From Dyadobacter sp. CY261 (GTDB taxonomy: Bacteria; Bacteroidota; Bacteroidia; Cytophagales; Spirosomataceae), in contig NZ_JAKCPW010000002.1 of NCBI RefSeq assembly GCF_021440085.1, positions 496,001 to 560,000 on the forward strand: DNA of 64,000 nucleotides, in the 5' to 3' direction. Positions 37,033 to 46,698 of the stretch are shown in pieces. Made by a program: the position numbers and the translations under genes. The notes under the pieces are model-generated. The model was given only the letters and a program-made list of their open reading frames with translations. It was not told the origin of the DNA and did not search any database. Numbering within the stretch: the first letter of the stretch is position 1; every line of letters begins with the position of its first letter.

Positions 37033-38595
37033 TTATTTATCCCACCAAACTACACTCGACAGCGTATTTGTACCGCCCTGGCGTGTACGCGCTTCGTAAA
37101 AATTCACCTGATTATATTGTTCTTCTGAATCGGGGATCACAAAACGGGTTGGGATCTGTCCACCTGTGAGGTTACCCGGATAATTCGTCGGAGTAAGCTT
37201 TGGATAACCGGTACGACGCCAGTTCGAGAAGATTTCGTATTCGTCTTCCAGGAAAAGGGTAACCCATTTCTGTGTGCCGATCTGTTCCATTTTCTGGGCC
37301 AGCGTACCAGCCGCATTGAATGGGTTTGCTTTCAGGTAAGCCGCAATTCTTGCATCGGATATCACGCCAGCTGTTCCAAACAATGTCCATTGTTTCATGC
37401 CGGATGTTACCGCCGTGTTGTAGGAAGCTTCTGCCGTAGCACCGCTGTACCAGCCCCGCAGATTAGCCTCTGCTAGCAGCAAGTGCATTTCGGCTGGCGT
37501 TAATACCAGCAATGGAGCGCTGTATTTCAGGATGGTAGCGGGGTTGGGCTCTGAATAGCTGTTGAAATCGCCTGGCAAGCTGTTGAATGCCGCATTAGGC
37601 ATACCTTTCTGCAATGCGGTAGTGGTATCGGCTGTGAAGCTTTTGCCATCTGCCGAAGGTACCCACACGATAGAGATCACATTCAGACGGGGATCATTCG
37701 AGGTTTTCAAATGGTCGATCAACGTTTTGGCAAACTTACCGCCTTCCACATTGTCGCCTCCTGGATTCACATAATCGGTGCTCATCAAACCGGCCGAGAT
37801 GAAGTTACGGCTGGCGGTGATAGAACCATCCACGTAGTCGATCTTGGCGAGATCCGCATCGGCAGTAATAACACCGCCCGCGATCGCTTTTTTGACCCAG
37901 GTTTCAGCCATGGCCGGATCTACTTCTGTAAGACGCATACCCAGGCGAAGCATGAGCGAATAGCCAAATTTCTTCCATTTGATAATATCGCCGCCGTACA
38001 TCAGGTCGGAGTTGGCGAAGGTGGCCTTGGCAGCATCGAATGCCGCGATCGACTCGTCAAGTTCCTTCAACAAGTCGGCGTAAATCGAAGCCTGTGTATC
38101 GTACTTCGGCGTGAAGTTCTTGTCTGTAAGCGCGCGACCTGCTTCCGAATAAGGGATATCACCGTACAAGTCGGTCAGGCGATGGTACAGATAGGCCTTC
38201 CAGATGCGTGCTGCCGACAGCTTGTTAATGTCATCGGGTGAAACCTTCACGGCCTCGATCACCTGCGCGATATCGATCACCGCGCCCGCCGTAGCAGGAT
38301 CGCCGCCAAAAAGTGCCCAGCTACCGGTTGAATAGCTGTAATTGAAATACTTGTCACCAGCCGCAGGTACCTCTTTGTAGGTCGCGAAATGCTGCATTGA
38401 ACCGCCGATGGTCAGGTAAGCGGCACCGGTAAAGTTGTTGCTTACGGTTGAAAGCTGGGTTCTGGTGAAGAGAAAGCCCGGCACAACCTCCGTCGACGCG
38501 TTTGGGTTCACATTCATTTCCTCGAAATTGTTGTCGCAGGAGGAGATGAAGGCGGCCATCGCGGCCATATATGATAGTTTCAGGAATTTGTTCAT
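37033..38595 (-). CDS. SusD/RagB-family outer-membrane lipoprotein (copy 1)
   Basis: Surface lipoprotein of 520 residues that caps the SusC channel and binds the substrate. The N-terminus MNKFLKLSYMAAMAAFISSC ends in a lipobox Cys, followed by DNNFEEMNVNPNAS, the opening of the SusD-like_2 subgroup. TPR-like helices follow (AARIWKAYLYHRLTDLYGDI near residue 125). The C-terminal block KWVTLFLEDEYEIFSNWRRTGYPKL is typical of the family. ATG 38595 is used; a GTG two codons earlier is not needed. The gene lies 21 bp after susC, as usual for the pair. Confidence 0.93.
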   Translation of the reverse strand: MNKFLKLSYMAAMAAFISSCDNNFEEMNVNPNASTEVVPGFLFTRTQLSTVSNNFTGAAYLTIGGSMQHFATYKEVPAAGDKYFNYSYSTGSWALFGGDPATAGAVIDIAQVIEAVKVSPDDINKLSAARIWKAYLYHRLTDLYGDIPYSEAGRALTDKNFTPKYDTQASIYADLLKELDESIAAFDAAKATFANSDLMYGGDIIKWKKFGYSLMLRLGMRLTEVDPAMAETWVKKAIAGGVITADADLAKIDYVDGSITASRNFISAGLMSTDYVNPGGDNVEGGKFAKTLIDHLKTSNDPRLNVISIVWVPSADGKSFTADTTTALQKGMPNAAFNSLPGDFNSYSEPNPATILKYSAPLLVLTPAEMHLLLAEANLRGWYSGATAEASYNTAVTSGMKQWTLFGTAGVISDARIAAYLKANPFNAAGTLAQKMEQIGTQKWVTLFLEDEYEIFSNWRRTGYPKLTPTNYPGNLTGGQIPTRFVIPDSEEQYNQVNFYEARTRQGGTNTLSSVVWWDK

Positions 38596-38616
38596 CGTCA
38601 CAAAATTTTTGAATGA

Positions 38617-41600
38617 TTAAAACTTCACTGTCAGGTTCACACCGATGTTGCGGGTTCTGGGTACACCGAACGCTTCCAGACCTTGTGCGTTGCCGTTGGT
38701 GTAGCTCGATTCTGGATCGAAGTACTTGTTTCTCTTGTCTTTGTAAAGTAAAGCAAGGTTACGTCCGACAATTGACAGGGAGGCAGACTGCAACTTGGTA
38801 CCGAGAATAGAGAACTTACCGACCGGCAGGTTATAGCTCAGGATTACCTGGCGCAGCTTCACGAAATCGTTGTTGAATGTGAAAATGCCTGTGTAGTTCT
38901 TGTCATTGTCATAGTAAGTATCAATGTCTTTCTTTTCCCATGTTTTCGAGAACGGAGCACCTTCCGGCGTTACACCCGTCACCGTCAGACCGTTGTCACG
39001 ACCTGGCAATGTTTCTTTCGGCAAACCGAAACGATAAGCATACTGGTACATGTTCGAATACACGACGCTTCCGAATTTACCATCGATCAGGATGTTCAGA
39101 GAGAAGTTTTTGTATTTGAAATTGTTGGTGATGCCCATTGTCAATGGAGGCGTACCATTGCCCAGTCTTTCCAGGTTACCTCTTACTGCATAACCGCTGG
39201 CTGTGTTGAATACAGTGTTGCCATTGGCATCTTTAAGCTTATTGTAACCCCAAACCTCACCATAAGTGCCGCCAACCACGTTGTTGATCAAGCCACCACC
39301 TACGCCTGTCCCAATGCTCAAAGAAGGCAGGTTATCGGCCAGCTTCACGATCTCGCTTTTGTTGTAGGCCATGTTATAGCTCACATCCCACATGAAGCTG
39401 TTGTTTTTAATCGCAGTGCCGGTTAGCAAGAGTTCGATACCCTTGTTGCTCAATTCACCCACGTTCAACAATGCAGCAGTGTAACCCGAAGACGAGGCGA
39501 TGTTGCTTTGAACGATGTCGTTGGTCGTTTTACGATTATAAAGCGTTACATCAAGACCCAATCGGTTTTGCAGGAATTTGGCTTCGATACCCGCTTCATA
39601 AGTGGTAGATGTAAGCGGTTTCAGATCAGGGTTTGGTACAACTGACGAAGACAATTGTTGAACAGGACGTCCGTTGTGGCCACCTACCGCCATTGCATAG
39701 CTTTGGTAGATCTGGTAAGGAAGCACGTTAGCGCCACCCACTTGCGCCCATGAACCGCGTAGTTTGGCAAAGCTTACTACTGTTGGTAAATTGAATGCTT
39801 CCGACAGGATCAACGAACCACCGACAGCAGGATAGAAGATGCTGTTGCTTTTGCTGTTCAGTACTGAGAACCAGTCCTGACGGCCTGACACGGTCAGGTA
39901 TGCGAATCCTTTGTAACCCAAATCAGCAGATCCGAACAATGAGTTGATCGCGCTTTTGTTATAAGTAGGCACTACCGCAGAGGTAGCCAGGTTGGTAAAG
40001 CTGTAAAAGCCTGGGATGGTAAATTCTGTACCGTTGAATGCAGTCTGGTCGTAAATGCTTTTTTGCATGTTGCCACCTGCCAGTGCCGAGAAGTTGAAAT
40101 CTTCTGAAAAATCCTTCTGGTAGTTCAAGGTTAGCATTCCATTGGTTTCCGAAGAAGTAACTTTCTTGGCTTCGTAAGTACCCAGGGGCTGGTAAGCGTT
40201 CGCAGTAGGCACCACGAACTCATAATTGAAGTTGTAGTAATCGCGGCTTACGCTTCCTTTGATAAAAAGGTTGTCCAGAATGTCATACTTAATGTTGGCT
40301 TGACCCAGGAAACGGTTCTTCTGATCTTCATTGATAAATTTGTTGATCACGAAATATGGGTTCGGAGCGGCAGGTACAGGGTTCCATTCCACTTCTTTAC
40401 CGGTAACAGCGTCGTATCCCGGCGAAAGGCTTCTGATATCAACTGTGTTTGCAACCAGGTAAGTAGCCCAGTGAGGGTTGTAATCTGCATAACCTACTTT
40501 CGGACGGTTGTGGCCGTTTTCAATGTTATACTGAACGACTGTTTCGATGCTCAGCTTTTTACCCAAAAAAGCATTCAGGTTAAGGTTGGCGATTCTTCTG
40601 GTGAAAGAAGAGTTAGGCACAATGCTGTTTGAGCTGGTGTTGTTCAAGCCAAAACGGAAATTAACCGACTCATTACCACCTGTGAATGAGATGGAGTTGA
40701 TGTAGTTAGTTCCTGCGCGGTAGAAATTTTTAAGATTGTTTTTCTGAGGAGAATAAGGGCGTTCCACACCGTCGAACTGCACGACAGGCGTACCATCCAT
40801 TTTTGCACCGTATGACAAACGTCCGGAGCTTTTTGCCTGTGTCTGTGTAGTTGGTTTTACTCCGTCCACACCTTGTCCGTACTCATATTGCCAGTCAGGA
40901 ATAATGGAAAGGTTATCTACCGAGAAGTTACCATTGTACTCAACACCGATGCCTTTTTGTGCACGGCCTTTTTTAGTGGTAATCAAAATCACACCATTGG
41001 AAGCGCGGGCACCATAGAGCGCAGCTGCCGGGCCACCTTTCAAAACACTGATCGATTCGATATCGTCCGGGTTGATACCACCGATACCGTCACCACGGTC
41101 GGTGTTGTTACCGTTACCATCCGAGGCATTGCCACCGCCGGGAACGCTGTTGTCCATTGGCATACCATTGATCACATACAATGGCTGGTTGTTACCGCTC
41201 AAAGAACCGTTACCACGGATGATAATACGGCTTGATCCGCCAGGGCCGGTCGACATACCTGTCGCATTAACCCCTGCAATTTTACCTGTTAACGCATTCG
41301 CGATGTTGTTCTCGCGTGCTTGCGTAAACTCGCTGCCTTTTACTTCTGTCACTGCGTATGCCAATGCCTTTTTCTCTTTGGAAATACCCAAAGCGGTTAC
41401 CACCACCTCGTTCAAAGCCTTTGCTTCAGGTGCCAGTTGCACATCAATATTGGTTTGACTGCCAATTGAAACTTCCTGCGTGGTGTAACCTACAAAACTG
41501 AATACCAGAACGGCAGCCGTAACTTCGCCGTCGGGGATATCCAGCGCAAACTTGCCATCCGCGTCGCTGGAAGTACCTCTTTGTGTGCCTTTTATAAGCA

Positions 41601-42057
41601 CACTTACGCCGGGCAGGGCCGCGCCGGTTTCATCCTTCACGTTTCCTGTTACATTGCGTTTGGGAGCCGTCTTAGGCGCATTTTCTTCAACAGGTGCTTG
41701 TTCGCGGCGCAGGATAATACGATCCTGGACCACTTCGTAAGTTACTTTATGCGGGGTCAGAATTTTATTAAGTACCTCGGACAAAGATTCGTCCTGGAAC
41801 TTGTAAGATGTTTTCTGGTTGTTGAAAATCTGAGGGTTGTACATGAACTTAACTTTCGTCACATTCTCAATTTTCTCCAATGCCTTATCTATTTCGGTAT
41901 TGGGCAAACGCAAAGTCACTTTTTGTTCTAACACTCTTTGTCCGCGCACATCGTTCGCGTGAACGAAGGTGCTGAACGCAAGAGAGAGCAGGGCTTGATA
42001 CAGAGTAATGCGCATGATTTTCTGTAAAGCATGGTGAAATTGTACTCTTTTTGACAT
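38617..42057 (-). CDS. SusC/RagA TonB-dependent receptor with STN domain (copy 1)
   Basis: Outer-membrane importer of 1146 residues. Order: signal sequence (about residues 20-40), STN domain that contacts FecR (QKVTLRLPNTEIDKALEKI to about residue 110), carboxypeptidase-D-like domain (about 130-220), plug with LTGKIAGVNATG and IIIRGNGSLSGNNQPLYVIN, then a 22-strand barrel ending GVNLTVKF. The STN domain makes it a sensor as well as a channel, matching the FecR gene 210 bp upstream. ATG 42057 (MSKRVQFHH) is preferred over 42102. Substrate unknown. Confidence 0.95.
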   Translation of the reverse strand: MSKRVQFHHALQKIMRITLYQALLSLAFSTFVHANDVRGQRVLEQKVTLRLPNTEIDKALEKIENVTKVKFMYNPQIFNNQKTSYKFQDESLSEVLNKILTPHKVTYEVVQDRIILRREQAPVEENAPKTAPKRNVTGNVKDETGAALPGVSVLIKGTQRGTSSDADGKFALDIPDGEVTAAVLVFSFVGYTTQEVSIGSQTNIDVQLAPEAKALNEVVVTALGISKEKKALAYAVTEVKGSEFTQARENNIANALTGKIAGVNATGMSTGPGGSSRIIIRGNGSLSGNNQPLYVINGMPMDNSVPGGGNASDGNGNNTDRGDGIGGINPDDIESISVLKGGPAAALYGARASNGVILITTKKGRAQKGIGVEYNGNFSVDNLSIIPDWQYEYGQGVDGVKPTTQTQAKSSGRLSYGAKMDGTPVVQFDGVERPYSPQKNNLKNFYRAGTNYINSISFTGGNESVNFRFGLNNTSSNSIVPNSSFTRRIANLNLNAFLGKKLSIETVVQYNIENGHNRPKVGYADYNPHWATYLVANTVDIRSLSPGYDAVTGKEVEWNPVPAAPNPYFVINKFINEDQKNRFLGQANIKYDILDNLFIKGSVSRDYYNFNYEFVVPTANAYQPLGTYEAKKVTSSETNGMLTLNYQKDFSEDFNFSALAGGNMQKSIYDQTAFNGTEFTIPGFYSFTNLATSAVVPTYNKSAINSLFGSADLGYKGFAYLTVSGRQDWFSVLNSKSNSIFYPAVGGSLILSEAFNLPTVVSFAKLRGSWAQVGGANVLPYQIYQSYAMAVGGHNGRPVQQLSSSVVPNPDLKPLTSTTYEAGIEAKFLQNRLGLDVTLYNRKTTNDIVQSNIASSSGYTAALLNVGELSNKGIELLLTGTAIKNNSFMWDVSYNMAYNKSEIVKLADNLPSLSIGTGVGGGLINNVVGGTYGEVWGYNKLKDANGNTVFNTASGYAVRGNLERLGNGTPPLTMGITNNFKYKNFSLNILIDGKFGSVVYSNMYQYAYRFGLPKETLPGRDNGLTVTGVTPEGAPFSKTWEKKDIDTYYDNDKNYTGIFTFNNDFVKLRQVILSYNLPVGKFSILGTKLQSASLSIVGRNLALLYKDKRNKYFDPESSYTNGNAQGLEAFGVPRTRNIGVNLTVKF

Positions 42058-42266
42058 AATTTTGATTTTTGTCGGGTTAAAATTCGGCATAATGATTCCC
42101 ACAGCAGCTTCATTCAGATGCTGTTAAGCGTACACAAGCAAGGGGATTAATCGGGTCGGTGGTGTTGCAGCATCATCGACCTTTTTTGGAACTGGTAATT
42201 AGTAGCGGTTTCTGGTCATAGGCACGGGCGAATTAGTCATAAGCTATTGAGAGAGAGTTATTTTCG

Positions 42267-43364
42267 TTAGCATCCTTTACTGTTGATGATGATATTGGCA
42301 TCGAGCTGTTCATACTGTGCGCCGATCGTTTTGCAAATCAGGTTGATCTTCTCGAAAAGCGGCTCGTCGGAGAGCGAGGCGGTGAGATAGCAGTTTTGCA
42401 TCACCTCCGCATCAAACACGATCTTTATACCATATGATTTTTCCAATGCCGCGAACACTTCGTTGATGGGCGTTCCCTTGAATTCAAATGACTGTCTTTG
42501 TATCGGCAATTCCAGCAGTTTCGGGTCTGGAATAAGGCTTCTTGTAAGTCGTAATTCATTGGGTGCGAAGGTTATCTGCTGGTTAGGCGTAAGCACCATT
42601 CCGCCGAGCCGGTCATCCGCACGCTGACTTGCAATGGCCTCTTTCGTCATCGGGAAAACCGATACTTTGCCTGTTTTTACCACCACTTTCACCTCCTGAT
42701 CGTCGAATGCGCTCACTTTGAAGCTCGTACCGAGCACCTTCGTAGCCAGCGTATGTGCATACACGTAAAAAGGCTTGTCGGGATTTTTGGCCACTTCAAA
42801 GAACGCCTCGCCTTTCAGGAACACCTCGCGCTTGCGGCCCTCGAACCGGCGCGGGTAGGTAATGCGGCTATGTGGTTGCAATAGTACCGAACTGCCGTCT
42901 TCGAGTGTAACCAGTTTTGCTTCGTTGCCCGAATTGAAGGCTTCGACCAGTGGCTCCTTAATTTGGCTCAGGATTACTTTGTACTGATCCGACTGTTGCT
43001 GCGAGAGCGTTTGCTTATTATACCACCACCCGGCGAACATCAGGATTAATACGGAAGCTGCCATCTGGTATCTATTCGGCCTGAAACGCAGCCATACAGA
43101 CGATTTTTTAGCCCTGTTTTCGCCGATCGAATGCGACAGTCTGTAAATTTCGTTAGCCACCTCCTCATCCGAGATCTGGTCGAATGCCGCTTCTGTCATC
43201 GCCAGAAAATTCTGGGCGCGATTGACGAGATCCTGCTTGTCCGGGTTATGTTCCAGCCATTCGGTCCATTCGGCTTCATCGGCGGGGTCGTTGAATAACA
43301 CCCAGCGTCTGAATGATGGATCGGCGGCCAGTTCCTCCGGAAGAAAATTGCGGTAATGCAGCAT
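42267..43364 (-). CDS. FecR-family anti-sigma regulator (copy 1)
   Basis: Inner-membrane signal relay of 365 residues. The N-terminal cytoplasmic part (about 1-95) binds the ECF sigma factor. One membrane helix follows (QMAASVLILMFAGWWY, about residue 100). The periplasmic FecR domain is visible at VTLEDGSSVLLQPHSRITYP and EVFLKGEAFFEVAKNPDKPF, and the C-terminal DUF4974-like domain at FEFKGTPINEVFAALEKSYG. ATG 43364 is chosen over a TTG three codons upstream. Its expected partner sigma gene is not directly upstream: two plus-strand genes and an acyltransferase gene lie between. Confidence 0.93.
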   Translation of the reverse strand: MLHYRNFLPEELAADPSFRRWVLFNDPADEAEWTEWLEHNPDKQDLVNRAQNFLAMTEAAFDQISDEEVANEIYRLSHSIGENRAKKSSVWLRFRPNRYQMAASVLILMFAGWWYNKQTLSQQQSDQYKVILSQIKEPLVEAFNSGNEAKLVTLEDGSSVLLQPHSRITYPRRFEGRKREVFLKGEAFFEVAKNPDKPFYVYAHTLATKVLGTSFKVSAFDDQEVKVVVKTGKVSVFPMTKEAIASQRADDRLGGMVLTPNQQITFAPNELRLTRSLIPDPKLLELPIQRQSFEFKGTPINEVFAALEKSYGIKIVFDAEVMQNCYLTASLSDEPLFEKINLICKTIGAQYEQLDANIIINSKGC

Positions 43365-43652
43365 ATTGGGCAAATAATAATATGGCTAATTTTAATAAGG
43401 ATGCGAGATGATTGTGCCGATACTCTTTTTTTGGAAATTATTTTTCGGAGATTCCTGAATGGGCGAATAAAATGCGGTGAAGTGTCTGTTGCCGCCTTGG
43501 TGCTTGACCGTTCGTATGCCAGTAATCACCTGTGGATCATTATTTGATTTTCTGGGGATCAGAGAGTTGATTTTTTGAATATCATTTTTGTATTTTTATT
43601 GGAGAGAGGGGCACCTCTGGGAAGTAAATTGTTAATTTCATAAGGAACTGAT

Positions 43653-44150
43653 ATGAGATACTACATGAATCCGGATTACCAAAGAGCGAAAAGTGAAGCG
43701 TATTGCCTGCTACAAGAGTTTGGATTGGAAAAGCCTCCTGTTAATCCAATGGACATCGCAAAGCGTCTGGGGGTGGCGGTCTCATTTGTAGAGTTCGAAA
43801 AGAAGCTCAACAGCATATCAGGATTTTATGATTTCGAGGAGGACACGATCTTCGTTAATATGAATGAGTATCCGCTTAGGCAGACTTTTACGATCGCACA
43901 TGAGCTCGGGCATCGGATATTACATGCCGAGTGGGCTAGATCTTCTGATTACAAGGTGCTCATGCGGGAGGATACGGCGACGAACGATCCCAAAGAAGCC
44001 GAAGCGAATGCGTTCGCGGCGAACCTGCTGGTTCCGCGGTTTATGCTCGACAAGTATTGGCAGGGGTTGTCCGCAAGCCAGCTTTCGGAGCTGTTCGTAG
44101 TGTCTGTTCCTGTAATCAAAAATCGGATTTCTTTTGAATATGGAGCTTAG
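43653..44150 (+). CDS. ImmA/IrrE-family metallopeptidase
   Basis: Predicted zinc protease of 165 residues of the COG2856 type, which typically cleaves a partner repressor. The active-site motif HELGH is at H83-H87, with the third ligand likely in DPKEAEANAFAANLLVPRFML. A short N-terminal region (LLQEFGLEKPPVNPMDIAKRLG) matches the family. No XRE domain is fused, and no XRE gene is adjacent. The stop overlaps the start of the next gene by 11 bp, so the two form a pair. It interrupts the sigma/FecR arrangement on the other strand, suggesting acquisition. Confidence 0.9.
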   Translation: MRYYMNPDYQRAKSEAYCLLQEFGLEKPPVNPMDIAKRLGVAVSFVEFEKKLNSISGFYDFEEDTIFVNMNEYPLRQTFTIAHELGHRILHAEWARSSDYKVLMREDTATNDPKEAEANAFAANLLVPRFMLDKYWQGLSASQLSELFVVSVPVIKNRISFEYGA

Positions 44151-44517
44151 CAGGACTCAGGCCAAAAAGGGGATTGTTAAAAAGGACCAGACGGACACAC
44201 CATTAACAGAAAAGCAACTCGCGGCGCATCACATGGAGCTCGAAATCACGAGGGAGCTGAATCGGCATGAAAAAGACATGCGAAGCACCGAGCTAGGATT
44301 TTTAGGCAGGTTCTTCGGTGACGGACAGAACACCCAGACATTTGTTGCATTGATAGCTGTATTCCTGGGATTGGTAATTTTCGGTACTTGTCTGGTTGCT
44401 GCATACGGGAAACCAGCGGAAGCTCATTTCTGGTCAGACGCAGGTTTGAAAGCGCTGGCATTTGCCGGCACATCCCTCGGGTATCTTTTTGGCAGAGCCA
44501 GTAACGGTAGAAAATGA
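44140..44517 (+). CDS. small two-helix membrane protein paired with ImmA
   Basis: Unrecognised protein of 125 residues. The first 60 are charged and likely helical (PLTEKQLAAHHMELEITREL, RHEKDMRSTELGFLGRF). Two hydrophobic segments follow: QTFVALIAVFLGLVIFGTCL and ALAFAGTSLGYLFGRA. The start ATG at 44140 lies inside the ImmA gene (overlap 11 bp), a sign of coupled translation. It could be the membrane target or regulator of the protease. No known toxin or antitoxin signature is seen. Confidence 0.65.
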   Translation: MELSRTQAKKGIVKKDQTDTPLTEKQLAAHHMELEITRELNRHEKDMRSTELGFLGRFFGDGQNTQTFVALIAVFLGLVIFGTCLVAAYGKPAEAHFWSDAGLKALAFAGTSLGYLFGRASNGRK

Positions 44518-44563
44518 GTTGTGTTTGGGAAGTCTCCTTTCAGGATGAGATGTCTGATCAGAG

Positions 44564-45742
44564 TTAAAAGTATTTTTTTATTATGCTGATCTTCCGCAAT
44601 TGCAAAGCAACGCACCAACTGCCGATTAGGGCGGTGACGAATGTGACGCAAAATTTCGCGGGTGCAGGTAACTCAACATTAAGCAGGGTATATTGCATCC
44701 AAATCACAAACGGATAATGCAGCAAATAGATCAGATAAGCATGCTCCGATAACGAATCCCAGGTAGCACTTGGGTTTTTGACCAATGCGCGGAAGCTGGT
44801 CATGAAGGCTAAGCAGCTGAATGTACAGGACGCGACATAAATGGTGAAGTAAATCAGATATCCAGTAAATTCGGACAGTGCGCCACTCTTGACCAGATCC
44901 GTCAGGAAATTCGGAAAGAGTGTAAGTGACGTATATGCAATAGCGCACAGCAGTAGCCACTGCGGCCAGCGACGCACGAGCGGCGATGATTCATTGAAAA
45001 GGCCTTCGTTGAAATGAATCTTCCCCAGCCATATACCCAGCATAAAATAGCCGAAATACCATGGAGCGCGTGTCACTTGAAAATCGAATGGGCCGAAGCC
45101 AGTCCAAGTGCCGGGGCCTAGCCAGAAAGCGAACGGGACATATAAGAGGAATGTGATAAGTAGTAAGTACAGGGCCGCAAGAGCAGGCCTGTGGGCCACA
45201 GATGTATGCACATGTGCGGGTGTGTCGAAAAGCGATTTTTTGAAAAAGTAGATCAGTGCAAATGCCAGATTGAAAACAAAGAGCACCCAGATAAACCATG
45301 GTGGCCCGACAGGCCACTGTTCGATTGCAAAGAAATCGATAACATAGTCTCGAATGCTCCCATTGCCGTGAGCGATGAGGTAAGCCGGATAGTGTGCGAT
45401 CAGGTTGAGCAAAGTTCCGCCAATCAGAAATGGCAAGAATAATCGGTAAAACCGGTCGCGGATGAATGCAGCCGTGCCCTTCCGTTGAATGCTTTTGATT
45501 ACAAACAGTCCGGCAATGAGGAACATCAGCGACATGAAGAATACGTCATTGAAGTTTTCGAAAATGTCCAGACCGACCCAACGGTGGCTGTCGACGATGG
45601 GATTGGTGGAGCGGACATAGGCCACCTTGTCGAAACTGGCGAACGTGGTGTAGGCGAGCGATGAATGGTGGGCAACCACTAGTACAGTCAGAAATGAACG
45701 GAGGTAATCGATCCAGAGGGTTCGGCTTGGCGTTGAGGGCAT
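44564..45742 (-). CDS. acyltransferase family 3 membrane protein
   Basis: Polytopic acyltransferase of 392 residues with about ten helices. The N-terminal catalytic pattern RTLWIDYLRSFLTVLVVAHHSSLAY (R, D and H of the Acyl_transf_3 family) is complete. Other blocks: FFMSLMFLIAGLFVIKSIQRKG and the C-terminal SEHAYLIYLLHYPFVIW. It resembles the OpgC/MdoC-like branch that acylates periplasmic glucans or surface sugars. It sits downstream of the second ECF sigma gene (171 bp gap) and may be cotranscribed; its link to the Sus system is unclear. Confidence 0.88.
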   Translation of the reverse strand: MPSTPSRTLWIDYLRSFLTVLVVAHHSSLAYTTFASFDKVAYVRSTNPIVDSHRWVGLDIFENFNDVFFMSLMFLIAGLFVIKSIQRKGTAAFIRDRFYRLFLPFLIGGTLLNLIAHYPAYLIAHGNGSIRDYVIDFFAIEQWPVGPPWFIWVLFVFNLAFALIYFFKKSLFDTPAHVHTSVAHRPALAALYLLLITFLLYVPFAFWLGPGTWTGFGPFDFQVTRAPWYFGYFMLGIWLGKIHFNEGLFNESSPLVRRWPQWLLLCAIAYTSLTLFPNFLTDLVKSGALSEFTGYLIYFTIYVASCTFSCLAFMTSFRALVKNPSATWDSLSEHAYLIYLLHYPFVIWMQYTLLNVELPAPAKFCVTFVTALIGSWCVALQLRKISIIKKYF

Positions 45743-45913
45743 AGTTTATAGTTTGTTACCCAAAGGATGTGTAATGTACACTTCCGGTTGCATGAAGCCG
45801 AAATTTTGCGGAAAAATTGACTGGGGGCTCGGTAGATTTTTGTCAGGCGGGCCACGTCAGCGCATAGCCCGAGGCGTATGGTGCAAGGCTGGATGGAGTC
45901 AATTTACCTGGTA

Positions 45914-46525
45914 TCAAGCTTGTAGTGCAAAACAAAGCAACAGAAGATTGCTGACCGCGTAGATGTGTTGTTTGAGCGTGGTAATTGCCTTGAAAAGCAA
46001 GTTGGCTACCGATTGCCGGTTTACCTGCATCAAGTCGGCGATCTGCTCGTTGTCCATTCCTTCAAAGAATTTGAGGAAAACGGCTTCCTTCTGACGGCGG
46101 GGCAGCTCTTCGATGGCGCTACGTACTTTGAACTGGTTTTCGGTAAGAAGCTCCGTTTGCTCGATTTGTGTTTCAACGGTCTGATAATCGGAAACCTGTC
46201 CTGCTTCGTCGATATCCAGGAACGGATGCGTGCCATTATTGCGGCGGAATTCCTGCATGAGCTGGTTGCGTAATGCGCGCAGGAAATAGATAGTAACGAA
46301 CTGGATCTGAATATTTTGCCGCTTTTCCCAAATGTGGATCATCAGGTCTTGAATAGCGTCTTTGATGAACTCGCGATCGGATGTGAAGTTGCAGGCGTAG
46401 TTGAAAAGCGTGCGGTACTGTTTGTCGGCTAATTGGCAAAATGCCAGACTATCCCCTGCCTGGCTTTGGTGCCAGAGATTTATAAGAACTTCATTCTCTT
46501 CAGCGATACGTTGTTTCTTGTTCAA
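45914..46525 (-). CDS. ECF-type RNA polymerase sigma factor (downstream module)
   Basis: Sigma-70 family ECF factor of 203 residues. Region 2 is seen at FNYACNFTSDREFIKDAIQDLMIHIWEK and region 4 at AIEELPRRQKEAVFLKFFEG with the HTH NEQIADLMQVNRQSVANLL. The C-terminus ends in a hydrophobic tail (VSNLLLLCFALQA), unusual for a cytoplasmic factor. No ATG exists between the upstream in-frame stop and the conserved region, so the TTG at 46525 is taken as start. It presumably works with FecR copy 1, although about 2.5 kb separates them. Confidence 0.85.
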   Translation of the reverse strand: MNKKQRIAEENEVLINLWHQSQAGDSLAFCQLADKQYRTLFNYACNFTSDREFIKDAIQDLMIHIWEKRQNIQIQFVTIYFLRALRNQLMQEFRRNNGTHPFLDIDEAGQVSDYQTVETQIEQTELLTENQFKVRSAIEELPRRQKEAVFLKFFEGMDNEQIADLMQVNRQSVANLLFKAITTLKQHIYAVSNLLLLCFALQA

Positions 46526-46698
46526 ATCTAATCGGGTCAGTTGAACAAATTAACTGTTAAATCACGTGAATCTAAAATTTAAGTCCGACTTTATTTTTAG
46601 TGAGCGAATTAAATGCTGGTAAATTGTACTATTTCAAAATAAAAATTTGAGAAAAGTCGGATAAGTGGCTGGGCAGGTTGACTTGGTTACTTTTAGAA

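Noticed and set aside
43374..43652. Remnant of a sigma factor or small gene directly upstream of FecR copy 1
   Set aside because: Neither strand gives a sigma-like sequence; the 63-codon plus-strand frame starting at 43356 overlaps FecR and has no supporting features.
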